32,611 nt of DNA, from NCBI GenBank assembly GCA_031181325.1, contig JAPSKX010000034.1, forward strand, positions 1 through 32,611, given 5' to 3'. The notes beneath the pieces are model-generated. The model saw only the letters and a list, made by a program, of their open reading frames with translations. It did no database searches and was not told the DNA's origin. The position numbers and the translations under genes are program-made. Below are positions 1 to 8,979 of the stretch, one piece after another; position 1 is the first letter of the stretch; each line of letters opens with the position of its first letter. This stretch comes from Paenibacillus sp. GTDB taxonomy: Bacteria > Bacillota > Bacilli > Paenibacillales > YIM-B00363.

Positions 1-100
1 ATTTGTTCTCCAAAAGATACGATACGAACAGTTTGTGCCTTAGCTTCATCGAATGAATCCAGTTCGCAAACAAGCGTCTTTCCGCCCTTTCCTGTCGCAT
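1..100 (-). CDS. possible 5' end of a gene cut by the left edge (YesM-like kinase?)
   Basis: An open frame on the minus strand runs off the window after the last permease. From an ATG at 49 it reads MKLRHKLFVSYLLENK. The basic start followed by KLFxSYLL resembles the N-terminus of YesM-type sensor kinases just before the first membrane segment. An in-frame ATG at 100 would add 17 residues. Neither start has a convincing ribosome binding site. A kinase here would supply the partner missing next to the response regulator at 3840-5393. Only about 16-33 residues are visible and the ENK at the end is not hydrophobic, so this is a weak call; it could also be chance reading frame. Confidence 0.3.
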   Translation of the reverse strand, partial: MRQERAERRLFANWIHSMKLRHKLFVSYLLENK

Positions 101-148
101 TCCGATTCTAACCAATTCCCCTCGCGCCGCCGAATTCCTCTATTTTCG

Positions 149-1036
149 TTATTCCTTCACTGCGCCCAGCACGATCCCGCTCACGAAGTATTTCTGCAGG
201 AACGGATAGATGAGCAGAATCGGTACCATGGACACCATGACCTTGGCGGAATTGAGCAGCTGGCTCGACATATTCGTCAACCGTTTGATCTCTTCGGGGT
301 CGGTCGTATTCATGATCGAGTTCACGCTAATAATAAGCTGCTGAATGTACGTTTGCAGCGGCCAGTTCTCCTTCGAATTCATCAGAATCATGCCGTCGAA
401 GAAGGCATTCCAATGCCCGACGATCGAAAACAGCGTCACGGTGGCCAGCGCCGGCAGCGAGGTCGGGACGAAGATGGAGAACAATGTTCTCCAAGGTCCC
501 GCCCCGTCCATATTTGCCGCTTCCTCCAGCTCTCTCGGAATGCCTCGGAAGAAATTCATGAGCAGGATGACGTTAAACACAGGAACGGCGGTCGGCAGCA
601 CGAGCGCCCACATCGTATCGAGCAAGCCCATCGAATAGATGGTCATATACCAAGGAATCAACCCGCCGTTGAACAGCATGCAGAAAATGACGAACCACAT
701 ATACACGTTCCGGCCGGGGAACAGCTTGGCGGACTTGGATAACGGATATGCCATTAGGATCGTAATGATAAAATTGATCGCTCCTCCGAGCAGCACGCGC
801 TGCACCGACACGCCGAACGAAACGAAGAAGCTGCGGTCGCGGAGAATGGACTCGTACGCGTTCAAATTGAATTCGACCGGCCAGAAGAACACTTGCCCGG
901 ACATGGCCGGAATTTTCCCGCTGAACGAGATGGCCAGCGTATTGAGCATCGGGGCGATGGACAGCAACGCGATCAGGCTCAATATCAAATAGATCGTCAA
1001 ATCGACGAATCGGTTCGTTCCACGAATCATAGACAT
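149..1036 (-). CDS. carbohydrate ABC transporter permease, YtcP/LplC type
   Basis: Inner-membrane permease subunit of a sugar importer (binding-protein-dependent transport, MalG-like half). The protein has about six hydrophobic segments, and the cytoplasmic EAA loop that contacts the ATPase is visible as EEAANMDGAGPWRTLFSIFVP. It ends with FLQKYFVSGIVLGAVKE, the usual tail of this subfamily (QKYFVxGxxxGAVK). At 295 residues the length is normal. An ATG at 1036 is preferred over the GTG at 1042 because GGGAG lies five bases upstream of the ATG but directly against the GTG. It follows the LplB-type permease with about 11 bases between them. No ATPase gene is nearby, which is normal because these systems share a general MsmX-like ATPase. 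The substrate is not readable from sequence. Confidence 0.9.
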   Translation of the reverse strand: MSMIRGTNRFVDLTIYLILSLIALLSIAPMLNTLAISFSGKIPAMSGQVFFWPVEFNLNAYESILRDRSFFVSFGVSVQRVLLGGAINFIITILMAYPLSKSAKLFPGRNVYMWFVIFCMLFNGGLIPWYMTIYSMGLLDTMWALVLPTAVPVFNVILLMNFFRGIPRELEEAANMDGAGPWRTLFSIFVPTSLPALATVTLFSIVGHWNAFFDGMILMNSKENWPLQTYIQQLIISVNSIMNTTDPEEIKRLTNMSSQLLNSAKVMVSMVPILLIYPFLQKYFVSGIVLGAVKE

Positions 1037-1047
1037 CGTCACTCCCG

Positions 1048-1938
1048 TCAGAAGATGCGGTAATTGGCGAAGCGGGCGGCAAGCAGGTAAGAGACCGCGA
1101 TCAAGAGAAAGCTGACGACGGATTTCAGCAAGCCGACGGCCGTAGCCAAGCCGTACTGGATTTCCAGCAGCCCCGCGCGATACACGTACGTATCGATAAT
1201 ATCGCCCGTCTCGTAGACGATCGGATTATACAAATTCAAAATTTGCTCGAAGCCCGCGTTCAACACGTTCCCCAGCCCGAGCGTCGCGAGCAGGATGACC
1301 GTCGGCAGCAAACCGGGAATCGTAATATAGAGCAACCGCCCAAACCGGCTCGCTCCGTCGATCGCGGCCGCCTCGTATAAATTCGTGTTAATCGAAGTCA
1401 GCGCGGCGATATAGATGATCGTGTTGAAGCCGAATTCCTTCCACACGTCGCTGGCGACGAGCACGACCCGAAACCAGACGTTGCTTTGCAGGAACAGAAT
1501 GGGGTCTCCGCCGAAAAATTTCACGACCTGGTTGACGACGCCTTCCAAGCTAAGCAGGTTGATTAGAATGCCGGACAGAATGACCCACGACATAAAATGA
1601 GGCAAATAGACGATCGTCTGCACGATCCGCTTGAACTTCGTGCTGACGACTTCGTGCAGCAGCAAGGCGAAGAGGAACGGAGCGGCCATGCCGAAGACGA
1701 TCTTGAGCGTTGCGATCACCAGCGTATTGACGAAGATCGATCGGCTGTCCGGCAAGGCGAACATGTATTCGAAGTTCTCCCAGCCGATCCACTCCGAACG
1801 GAAGATGCCGCGCGTCGGTTGAAAATCCTGAAACGCGATCGCGATGCCGAACATCGGAATGACGCTGAACGCGATCAACAGCAAGATGCCGGGCATCAAC
1901 ATGATGTGGTAGTTTCGGATAAAGGTCTGGTTTCTCAT
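1048..1938 (-). CDS. carbohydrate ABC transporter permease, LplB type
   Basis: Partner permease (MalF-like half) of the same importer as the adjacent YtcP-type gene. It opens with a short cytoplasmic stretch (MRNQTFIRNYHIMLMPG) and then hydrophobic segments. The typical AFQDFQP...WIGWENFEYMF region follows the first one, and the EAA loop appears as YEAAAIDGASRFGRLLYITIPGL. It ends in ARFANYRIF, as LplB proteins usually do. The ATG at 1938 is chosen because GGGTGG sits seven bases upstream; an in-frame ATG at 1953 would add five residues but has no ribosome binding site. The gene follows the solute-binding protein across a spacer holding a 9-bp hairpin. Substrate unknown; the mannoside genes upstream make mannose-containing oligosaccharides a reasonable guess. 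Confidence 0.92.
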   Translation of the reverse strand: MRNQTFIRNYHIMLMPGILLLIAFSVIPMFGIAIAFQDFQPTRGIFRSEWIGWENFEYMFALPDSRSIFVNTLVIATLKIVFGMAAPFLFALLLHEVVSTKFKRIVQTIVYLPHFMSWVILSGILINLLSLEGVVNQVVKFFGGDPILFLQSNVWFRVVLVASDVWKEFGFNTIIYIAALTSINTNLYEAAAIDGASRFGRLLYITIPGLLPTVILLATLGLGNVLNAGFEQILNLYNPIVYETGDIIDTYVYRAGLLEIQYGLATAVGLLKSVVSFLLIAVSYLLAARFANYRIF

Positions 1939-1980
1939 TGCATCGCCACCCATGCGTAAGTTTATTTCATGAAGAAGGAA

Positions 1981-2007
1981 GGGGCCGCCTCGCGTGCGGG
2001 CAGCCCC
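1981..2007 (-). other. intercistronic hairpin between binding-protein and permease genes
   Basis: On the minus strand, GGGGCTGCC and GGCGGCCCC can pair as a 9-bp stem with one G-U pair and a 9-base loop. It lies 28 bases past the binding-protein stop and before the lplB start, with only a mixed pyrimidine stretch behind it. It may act as a leaky terminator or as a 3' stabiliser, keeping binding-protein transcript above permease transcript. Confidence 0.6.
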
Positions 2008-2035
2008 TGAATTGGTTTACGGGAATGGAACCCGA

Positions 2036-3742
2036 TTACCGATTATTGACGATGTCCGCGATTTCTTGGGCGACGTCATCCCCGCCGATGGATTTCCAAG
2101 TGGAGACGAAGTTGTCGAACTCGTCTAACGGAGAAGTGCCGGAAATAATTTTCAGGAACGTCTCCTTCTCGAGCTTCTCCAGGTTCGCGCCTCGCTTGAG
2201 CATCGTCTCGGTATTGCCGTAGAAGACCGGTTCGATCCGATTCAATTCCTTGGATCCGGTTACCGCGGCGGCGGTGTAGAACGCCAACGAATCCGCGTAC
2301 GCCACCATATCCTGCTTCGGATTTTCGTGGTTTTTCAAGACCGCCTCCACGCGAGGCATAATGCGCGCCGGCAGACCGGCCGTGTCCTTGTCCTTCAGCA
2401 CCTTTTCGTAAATCGGGATATCCCGGGCCAGCGCGTCCTGGAAGTCCAGCTGCAGGTTCAGCGGGTAGTTCAGCCAGCCGACGCCTTGCCCTTTGTACAG
2501 CTCTTGGGCCGCGGGATCGATCAATCGGATGCCTTCGTATTCCACGTTCAGCACCTTGATCACCGCTTCCGGATGTTTCGTGCCTTTCTTCACGACCATG
2601 AACGAACCGGAAGGGACGGACGGCACAAAGTTGCGCTTGCCCGCATCGTCGAGCGGCACGGCGACCGGCACCCAGTCGGCTTCCGGATTGGCCTTGACCG
2701 CGTCGGACATCGCCCAGCCGGCGAACCACGGCGCGAAGAGGATGCCCGCGCGCCCGCTCGACACGAGACCGGCGTTATCCTCCCACTTCCGCGTCAGGAA
2801 TTCCATGTCGATCAGACCGTCGGCATACATCTGACGGAGCACGCCGAGCGCTTCCTTCGTCTCCGGCGTCGTGGAGCCGTAGACGATATTGCCTTGGTCA
2901 TCCTTGAACCAGTTCTTCGGATACGAATGGTAAGCGTTGAAGATCGGGTCGAACGTGAAGAATCCGCCGTCGCCGACGATGCTCGGATCCCCGAGCAAAC
3001 CGACTGTATCCTTCGCGCCGTTGCCGTCGGGGTCTTGCTCGACGAACGCTTTAATGATGCCTTTCACATCTTCTACCGTCTTCGGCAACTGAAGGTTCAG
3101 CTTGTTCAGCCAATCCTGGCGAATCCACAGCAGCTGGAAGTTGCCGTCGATATTCGTATTCGGGAGCGCATACAGCTTCCCGTCGATTCTTCCCGTGTTC
3201 AGCGCGCGGTCGCCGGAATACGACTGGTAGTACTCCTTGATCAACGGAGAAGCGTAACTCTCGTATACATCGGTGAGATCCGCCAGCATGTCGGCTTTCG
3301 CAAGCTGATGAAACTGCTGCTCGTTGACGATCATGACGTCGGGAATGCTGTTGCTGGCGATCGCGAGCGTAACCTTCTGGTTGTACGCATCTAGGTCCTC
3401 CACGGAGAACTCGTACTTGATGTCAACGTTAAGGCGATCCTCGACGTATCGAAGATACTCGTTGTCCTCGAGCGTGTCCCCGTCCGGCAAGTTGTTGCCG
3501 GATACGCCTTGCCGTCCCAACGTAAACGTGACGGTGTCTTCGTATGCGGTGAACGGTCCGTCCTCGACGGCGGCTTCGTTCGATTCAGCCGCGGGCTGCT
3601 GCGCATTGTCCGTCGTCTCTGTCGCCGTCTCCGGCGTCTCTGTCGTCGCACCGGACGATGAACCGTTGTTCGCGCCGCTGCAAGCCGTCATGCCGAGGAG
3701 CGCCGTCGCGCTTAGCAAGACGAGCCATTTCTGTCTGTTCAT
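2036..3742 (-). CDS. extracellular sugar-binding lipoprotein (LplA family)
   Basis: Solute-binding protein that would capture an oligosaccharide outside the membrane and hand it to the two downstream permeases. The 568-residue protein starts with a lipoprotein signal: basic MNRQK, a hydrophobic run, and lipobox GMTAC with the modified cysteine at residue 21. A Ser/Thr/Glu/Ala-rich linker of about 40 residues follows. The length fits the large LplA-type proteins (about 500-570). The start is fixed at 3742 by a GGAGG about ten bases upstream; the longer open frame to 3784 would hide the signal peptide. It sits 97 bases after the response regulator stop, which suggests that regulator controls it. 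The ligand cannot be read from sequence. Confidence 0.92.
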   Translation of the reverse strand: MNRQKWLVLLSATALLGMTACSGANNGSSSGATTETPETATETTDNAQQPAAESNEAAVEDGPFTAYEDTVTFTLGRQGVSGNNLPDGDTLEDNEYLRYVEDRLNVDIKYEFSVEDLDAYNQKVTLAIASNSIPDVMIVNEQQFHQLAKADMLADLTDVYESYASPLIKEYYQSYSGDRALNTGRIDGKLYALPNTNIDGNFQLLWIRQDWLNKLNLQLPKTVEDVKGIIKAFVEQDPDGNGAKDTVGLLGDPSIVGDGGFFTFDPIFNAYHSYPKNWFKDDQGNIVYGSTTPETKEALGVLRQMYADGLIDMEFLTRKWEDNAGLVSSGRAGILFAPWFAGWAMSDAVKANPEADWVPVAVPLDDAGKRNFVPSVPSGSFMVVKKGTKHPEAVIKVLNVEYEGIRLIDPAAQELYKGQGVGWLNYPLNLQLDFQDALARDIPIYEKVLKDKDTAGLPARIMPRVEAVLKNHENPKQDMVAYADSLAFYTAAAVTGSKELNRIEPVFYGNTETMLKRGANLEKLEKETFLKIISGTSPLDEFDNFVSTWKSIGGDDVAQEIADIVNNR

Positions 3743-3839
3743 GCCCCAACCTCCAATGATTGAACTTGGTAACGAGTTCATCATACCAGTCCGGCGGAAA
3801 CGTCTTCTATCTCACATATTTTCGATTTGAATCGTTTTT

Positions 3840-5393
3840 TTACGGAGTTTGTTGTTCCCGAAATTTCGCCGGCGTGACGCCGTAATGCTGGCGGAACGAC
3901 TGAATAAAATAGTTCGAGTTGCGGTAGCCCAGCTTCTGGCATATATCGACGATCTTCATGTTCGTATCTCGCAGCAGCGCCACCGCTTTGTCCATGCGAA
4001 CCTGCGTAATGTAGCGGATCAAGCTTTGGCCGGTTTCCTTCTTGAAGAGATAGCTGACATAGCTGGGCGTTAAATACACCTGCTCCGCGATCCCTTCGAG
4101 GGAGAGGTCCTGATCGTAATGTTTCTCGACCAGCTGCTTGATCTGCTCGACGATTTTGTTCGGAGCTTCGCCCTTGCCCTTGGAGCCGGCTTCGGACTCA
4201 AGCCTGTCGAACAGCTCGAACATCAGATCTTTCAAGTCGTGCAGAGACGGAGATCGGGTGATCTTGTCCAAGTAGTCGTTAATGACGTTCAGGCTGTTTT
4301 TCTGTTCCTTGGCGACGGCTTTCGTCATGATTTCCGAACACAAAAATTTAGTGTACAGCGAGGAAAACTGTCCCTTCGTCTTCAAGAACGAAAACAGCAG
4401 CTCGACCCCGTACTTCGCCCCCCGCATATCGCCATAGTCCAGACATTGATATATTTTGTGTTCGATCGATTGCAATTCGACCTCGTCTACAGCATGTTCG
4501 GCGAACGGCTCCCCGGCGAACAGAATCGGTTGTTCATTCATAAAAAACTTATATTCCAGCAAGCGCTCCACGCCGCAATAGGCGTCGTGCACGCGTTCCC
4601 AGCCGTCGGCGGCGTCGCCGACGATGACGCTCGCCTGCTGGCCGTAACGCTCGACGGCGGCGGAGCGGATCGACTCGGCCAACGAACGGAGCTCCTCCTT
4701 CGGCAGCGGAGCCGGGCAACGGACGAACAGGAGGCTTTGTTTTTCGTTCAAATTTAAATAATCGAACGGGAGGCGGATTCGTTCGCCGAGCATCGCGAGG
4801 AATTCGTCGTTATGCATATCGAAGAACGGACGCGGGAAGTCCGCCAGCAGGAGATGGATCGATTCCCGCTCCGGCGCGTCGCCTTCCGGGAGAGAGAGTT
4901 CGAACGGCTTGATCGGCTTGCTCCCGTTGATCGCATCCAGCAACATCTTCTCCCTCTCGTAAGCCACGCCCCGCCGGTAACCTTCCAGGAGCTGAAGTTC
5001 GCGGATTTTATCGGCTTCCTTCTCCAGGCAAGCCTCCGTCGCCCGTCGGATCGCCGCGACGAATTCAGTCACCTGGATCGGCTTCAGCAAGTAATTCGAC
5101 ACGTTCGTGCGCATCGCTCTCCTGGCGTATTCGAATTCGTTGAATGCGCTGTAGATAATAATCTCGACGTCCGGTTTCTCCTCCCGGATTTTTTCCGACA
5201 ATTCCAAACCGTCCATGAACGGCATCTTAATATCCGTGATGACGATATCCACCCGTTCGCGCCGCACGATCTCGAGCGCGGCTTCGCCGTTTTCCGCCGT
5301 AATGGGTTCCAGCTCCAGCTGCAGCTTGCGAATCAGATTGCGTATGCCTTCCCGTTCGATTCGCTCGTCGTCGACAATCAGTATGCGATACAT
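3840..5393 (-). CDS. YesN-type response regulator with AraC DNA-binding domain
   Basis: Cytoplasmic transcription regulator of a two-component system. Residues 1-120 form a receiver domain with the acidic pair in LIVDDE, the phospho-accepting aspartate D54 in ITDIKMP, and the conserved lysine in YLLKPI. A middle region of about 280 residues is poorly conserved. The last 100 residues are two AraC helix-turn-helix units (LEGIAEQVYLTPSYVSYLFKK and DICQKLGYRNSNYFIQSFRQ). The ATG at 5393 has GGAAGGAG about eight bases upstream; the frame open to 5441 is not needed. It precedes the binding-protein gene and probably activates that operon. No histidine kinase is adjacent inside the window; a fragment at the left edge could be one. 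Confidence 0.93.
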   Translation of the reverse strand: MYRILIVDDERIEREGIRNLIRKLQLELEPITAENGEAALEIVRRERVDIVITDIKMPFMDGLELSEKIREEKPDVEIIIYSAFNEFEYARRAMRTNVSNYLLKPIQVTEFVAAIRRATEACLEKEADKIRELQLLEGYRRGVAYEREKMLLDAINGSKPIKPFELSLPEGDAPERESIHLLLADFPRPFFDMHNDEFLAMLGERIRLPFDYLNLNEKQSLLFVRCPAPLPKEELRSLAESIRSAAVERYGQQASVIVGDAADGWERVHDAYCGVERLLEYKFFMNEQPILFAGEPFAEHAVDEVELQSIEHKIYQCLDYGDMRGAKYGVELLFSFLKTKGQFSSLYTKFLCSEIMTKAVAKEQKNSLNVINDYLDKITRSPSLHDLKDLMFELFDRLESEAGSKGKGEAPNKIVEQIKQLVEKHYDQDLSLEGIAEQVYLTPSYVSYLFKKETGQSLIRYITQVRMDKAVALLRDTNMKIVDICQKLGYRNSNYFIQSFRQHYGVTPAKFREQQTP

Positions 5394-5425
5394 CGGAGAG
5401 CTCCTTCCCGATCGTACAAGCACAA

Positions 5426-5462
5426 AGAAGGGCCTCTCCACGGATAGAGATATCGCCCTTCT
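5426..5462 (-). terminator. probable Rho-independent terminator after the GH38 gene
   Basis: On the minus strand AGAAGGGC and GCCCTTCT form an 8-bp stem around a 21-base loop that can pair further (CTCT with AGAG), followed by TTTGTGCTTGT. It begins 13 bases past the GH38 stop. The T-tract is interrupted, so termination may be partial. It separates the mannoside genes from the downstream regulator and transporter. Confidence 0.65.
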
Positions 5463-5475
5463 AGCGCTTGCCGAA

Positions 5476-7923
5476 CTATTTGCTTCTGTATGCTACCGTT
5501 CCCGCGTTGACGCTGCGGTTGGCGCGGACGGCCTGCTCGACCGTGCGGAACGGCTCGCCCCACTGCAGCGTATAACGGAATTCGTAGAAACCGCCTAACG
5601 TCGCCTTGAAGTTCGTCTCCCAATAATTGGTCAACACCCAGGCGTATAACGACTTCCGTTCTTCCGGCGGAACTTGGCCTTGTACTCTTCGCTCGCCGAA
5701 CTCCAAGGGTCCGGTCTGCATCAGCGGGGTATCCGGCGTGGCGAGCGCCAGTCCGCCGGACGGCGCGACGAGCGCCAGCCCTTCTTGAATGCAGTAGAAG
5801 TCCGTCAAGGTGCCCGGGAGTTGATCGACGCCCGGCCGGATCGCCGCTCCCGCCTTCTCGAACCAGAGCTCGCCGTTGTCTTCCCGAAGGAACGGAAGAG
5901 ATACGTACACGTTTTCCGGCTCCCAGACACTGATCTTGTGCATGCGGACGGACACGTCGACGCGAGGCCGATCCTTGTACACCTTCAGGAAGAGGGAGTA
6001 GTGGCTCATCCCTTCCGCATGGTACGTAAGCTCTGCGATCGCATACAAAGCGCCGTTCGTAACGGCTTTGACGCCGCAGAGTTCGCCGAAGGATCGCTGG
6101 ACGTTCATCCCTTTGCGGTTTCTGCCCATGATTCTTCGGACGGTCATCTGATCGCCATGCTCGCCCCGGGTCACTTCGTAGACCGGCGTGAAGGCGCCGC
6201 ACGCCTGGTCGGCATCGATGAGCTCTTTGCCGGTCCGTTTATCGAACCACGAGACGATCCCCGCTCCGCGTCGCCAAGCGATGCGCACGTCGGCGGACTC
6301 GATCCCGTTTTCCGTAATCACGATCCGATCCGGGTCCTGCGCCAGCGGGAGAAGATCCCGAATGTCTTGTACTCGGTCGTTGCCGATCAAGCGCGTGCTG
6401 CTGGTGGTGCGTCCCGCTGCGGGAGTCGATGCGCCGCGAATCGCGTACCGCTTCGTCTCGCTCGCGCCCAGCTTCGCCATAACGGCGATCTGGTAGCCGC
6501 GGCTCACCTTCTCCTGCTGGTGAGGGACGACCTCCCCGGTCCGCTCGTCTACGACTTCCAAGCCATTCCGGAAATAATCCGCCTCCCACTGCTCTTCCAG
6601 GTAGAAGAAGGCGAGATCTTCCACGGGGTAGTCGAACGAGTTGACGACCGTGTACGTGAACGGCCGGTTCGCCCGCAGCAGGGCGTCGCCTCGGGCGCGC
6701 AGCACCTTGTCCAGCGATCGGTACGCCAGCCGGCTCGCGTTCGCGGCGTATGCCTCCTTCCGCACCCCCAATTCCTGTACCATCGGGTGCCACGGCTCGG
6801 AGATCGAAGAGTGAAATCCCCAAGTATGCTCGGCGTACATGATCAACTGCTGCTCGGCTTCCTTCATCTCGTTCGCTTGCACGCTCTTGCCTTCCGGATC
6901 GAGCCGCTTGACGACGGACAGCGTTCGCTGCGCGTTGCGGAAAATTTGCGTATGCATCGCCGTCGAGGCCACGCCGTCGGACCACCAGTCGGGCCAGTCG
7001 CCCCGGTACACCGGGATCTCGAAGTCCTGCTGTTTGACCAGGTCGAAATACCGGTTCAACGTGGTCATCTCGAGCTCGACGCGTTCCCCGTGCTTCGCGT
7101 TCCATTCGTGAACGAAGCTTGCGATCCGTCCGTTCGGAGCCGCGTTGTCCCGCAGCAGCCCCATCACGTTGATCAACACGAAATCGTACGGGTAGCCTTC
7201 CTTCTCCAGCTGCTCGAGGTAACGCGAGACCCTCGTCTCGGCGAGCTTCCAATGGTCCTCGGCAATGCCCCAGACCGGCGTCTCGTCCCGGATCGTGTAG
7301 GACAACGTACCGTCGGGATTGAGCCCCAGGTCGTTGCCCATCATGTAATGCTCGCCGCTCCAGACGAGCAGCCGTTTGCCGTTCGGCGCTTCCCAGTAAA
7401 ACGGGAATTGCTTTCGGCCGATGGCGAACATGCCGTGATGGGTATGGATGCAGCTCAGCAAGTGCTCGACGCCGGCGTCGGCCAGCGCTTGCGCGTAGCC
7501 CCAGCTGTAGCCGTTAATGTCCGCGGTCATCGCCGACCGGACGCGAAGTCCGTAAGGCGCTGCGAATTTCCCGGCTCTGGCGACCATCTCGGCGAGCAGC
7601 TCGTATTGAATCAGCTCCGTCATGTTTAAGTAGGTGCCCGACAGCTCGATATCGCCCCGGCGCAAGGCGTCGACGAACCGTTCCTTTTCCGCGTCCGACG
7701 CTTCCTCCAGAAACTTCTCGACGGCCCAGAACGTCTCGCAGGTCCACTTGAAGCCCTTCCACTCCGGACGCTCGTTCGTATGCGAGGCTTCGCAGATGTC
7801 CACCGCTTGCCTGATAAAGTCCACGTGGTATTGCTCGATTTTCTCCTGCCGTTCCGTGTAGCCGATATCGGTGTGAGAGTGATGAATCAAGTAAATCTTC
7901 CACTTCTTCGTTCCCGTACGCAT
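5476..7923 (-). CDS. glycoside hydrolase family 38, alpha-mannosidase-like
   Basis: Likely cytoplasmic exo-alpha-mannosidase or related GH38 enzyme of 815 residues; no signal peptide is present. The N-terminal catalytic domain begins with HSHTDIGYT, whose H17 and D19 match the first two zinc ligands. The predicted nucleophile is D135 in TADINGYSWG, and H366 in EHTWGF matches the later histidine zinc ligand. The C-terminal half is beta-rich, as in other GH38 proteins. The start at 7923 is preceded by GGGAGAGAGAG. The gene is last in the order isomerase, ROK kinase, GH38, which supports release of mannose followed by phosphorylation and isomerisation. The exact linkage is not deducible; some GH38 relatives act on other alpha-linked sugars. 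Confidence 0.85.
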   Translation of the reverse strand: MRTGTKKWKIYLIHHSHTDIGYTERQEKIEQYHVDFIRQAVDICEASHTNERPEWKGFKWTCETFWAVEKFLEEASDAEKERFVDALRRGDIELSGTYLNMTELIQYELLAEMVARAGKFAAPYGLRVRSAMTADINGYSWGYAQALADAGVEHLLSCIHTHHGMFAIGRKQFPFYWEAPNGKRLLVWSGEHYMMGNDLGLNPDGTLSYTIRDETPVWGIAEDHWKLAETRVSRYLEQLEKEGYPYDFVLINVMGLLRDNAAPNGRIASFVHEWNAKHGERVELEMTTLNRYFDLVKQQDFEIPVYRGDWPDWWSDGVASTAMHTQIFRNAQRTLSVVKRLDPEGKSVQANEMKEAEQQLIMYAEHTWGFHSSISEPWHPMVQELGVRKEAYAANASRLAYRSLDKVLRARGDALLRANRPFTYTVVNSFDYPVEDLAFFYLEEQWEADYFRNGLEVVDERTGEVVPHQQEKVSRGYQIAVMAKLGASETKRYAIRGASTPAAGRTTSSTRLIGNDRVQDIRDLLPLAQDPDRIVITENGIESADVRIAWRRGAGIVSWFDKRTGKELIDADQACGAFTPVYEVTRGEHGDQMTVRRIMGRNRKGMNVQRSFGELCGVKAVTNGALYAIAELTYHAEGMSHYSLFLKVYKDRPRVDVSVRMHKISVWEPENVYVSLPFLREDNGELWFEKAGAAIRPGVDQLPGTLTDFYCIQEGLALVAPSGGLALATPDTPLMQTGPLEFGERRVQGQVPPEERKSLYAWVLTNYWETNFKATLGGFYEFRYTLQWGEPFRTVEQAVRANRSVNAGTVAYRSK

Positions 7924-8019
7924 GGACTCTCTCTCCCTGAACTGAGATGGTACTCCTCTACTTTCGCCAGTATATCGCCGGGGGGATGGCTTCGATAGGC
8001 CATATTTTTGCGATTCGTA

Positions 8020-8967
8020 TCAGTTTTTTTCGGAATTGGCCGACCCCTTCATAAGGCCGTACACCCCGAGCAGCGTGCTGGCCAGCGTATCGCGGCTGAC
8101 CCGGATGTCGGCCTGCAAGCCGGCGAGCGACGCCGCCTCCCGGAAGGCGGGCGCGAACCGATGCGCGCTCTTGGAAATTTGGCCGCCGAGCACGATGCGG
8201 TCGGGCCGGAAGCGGAGCAGCGAAGGAAGCAGGATGTCCGCCATCCGCCGTCCGAACCGCGCGAACAGCCCGCGCGCGTCCTTGTCGCCCGCGTCCGCGA
8301 GGCCCGCCAGTTCCCGAACGTCCAGCCGTCCCGCTTGGGGGACGAGCTCGCCCGCCAGCTGCAGAATCCCCCTGCGGGAAATATAGTCGTCCGCGATTCC
8401 CGCTTGGTACGGGACGGTATACAACCAACCGTTGGGAGGGACGTCGTCGCGCTGCTTGACCAGCCGTCCGTTCTCCAGAAAGCAGGACCCCAGCCCCGTC
8501 CCGATCGTTAAGCAGACGACGCGGCCGGCGCCCTCCGCGGCGCCGCCGGGGGCGGACTCGCCCAGCCCGAACAGCGCCGCGTCGTTCTCGAAGGCGATGC
8601 GGAACCGCGGCGTCAACCTCCCGCGCGTTCGCTCGTCCGTCCGCAGCGCCTCCTCGAGCAGCCGGCCGACGGGCAAGCCGTACAGCGCGTCGAACTTGCC
8701 TAATCCGCGGATGCGGCTGATTCCGTCTTCATAGTCGAACGGTCCGGGGAACGCGAGTCCCCACCCGTCCGCTGCGGCTTCCGGCCCCGCCTTGGCGAGT
8801 ACGTCCGCGAACAGATCCACGAAACGGGCGATCATCGGCCCGGCCGCCAGATCGGCTTGCGTCTCGTAATGACCGGCGGTCGCTTCCGCAATGGTTCCAT
8901 TCACGATAGCGGCCGCTTTCGTCTGCGTCCCTCCGACATCGAAGGCAACGAGCGCCGGTGTCGTCAT
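8020..8967 (-). CDS. ROK-family sugar kinase
   Basis: Probable cytoplasmic ATP-dependent hexose kinase, perhaps for mannose. The phosphate-binding DVGGTQTKAA motif lies at residues 10-19, the catalytic aspartate D129 is in AFENDAALFG, and the second glycine-rich loop is LTIGTGLGS near residue 155. The usual ROK zinc-binding cysteine cluster (CxCGxxGC) is absent, and the region around residues 175-200 reads NGWLYTVPYQAGIADDYIS. At 315 residues it is a normal length. The start at 8967 has AGGAGG about nine bases upstream, and the gene follows the isomerase after only 12 bases, so they are co-transcribed. Substrate specificity is inferred from that neighbour and not from sequence. Confidence 0.87.
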   Translation of the reverse strand: MTTPALVAFDVGGTQTKAAAIVNGTIAEATAGHYETQADLAAGPMIARFVDLFADVLAKAGPEAAADGWGLAFPGPFDYEDGISRIRGLGKFDALYGLPVGRLLEEALRTDERTRGRLTPRFRIAFENDAALFGLGESAPGGAAEGAGRVVCLTIGTGLGSCFLENGRLVKQRDDVPPNGWLYTVPYQAGIADDYISRRGILQLAGELVPQAGRLDVRELAGLADAGDKDARGLFARFGRRMADILLPSLLRFRPDRIVLGGQISKSAHRFAPAFREAASLAGLQADIRVSRDTLASTLLGVYGLMKGSANSEKN

Positions 8968-8979
8968 GCGCCTCGCCTC

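Noticed and set aside
3816-3842. CGATTTGAATCG next to a run of seven T as a terminator after the first response regulator
   Set aside because: The stem is only five base pairs and the T-run lies on the wrong side for the minus-strand transcript.
5674-7629. A 651-codon plus-strand frame opposite the GH38 gene
   Set aside because: Antisense shadow; the minus strand holds the GH38 zinc-site and nucleophile motifs.
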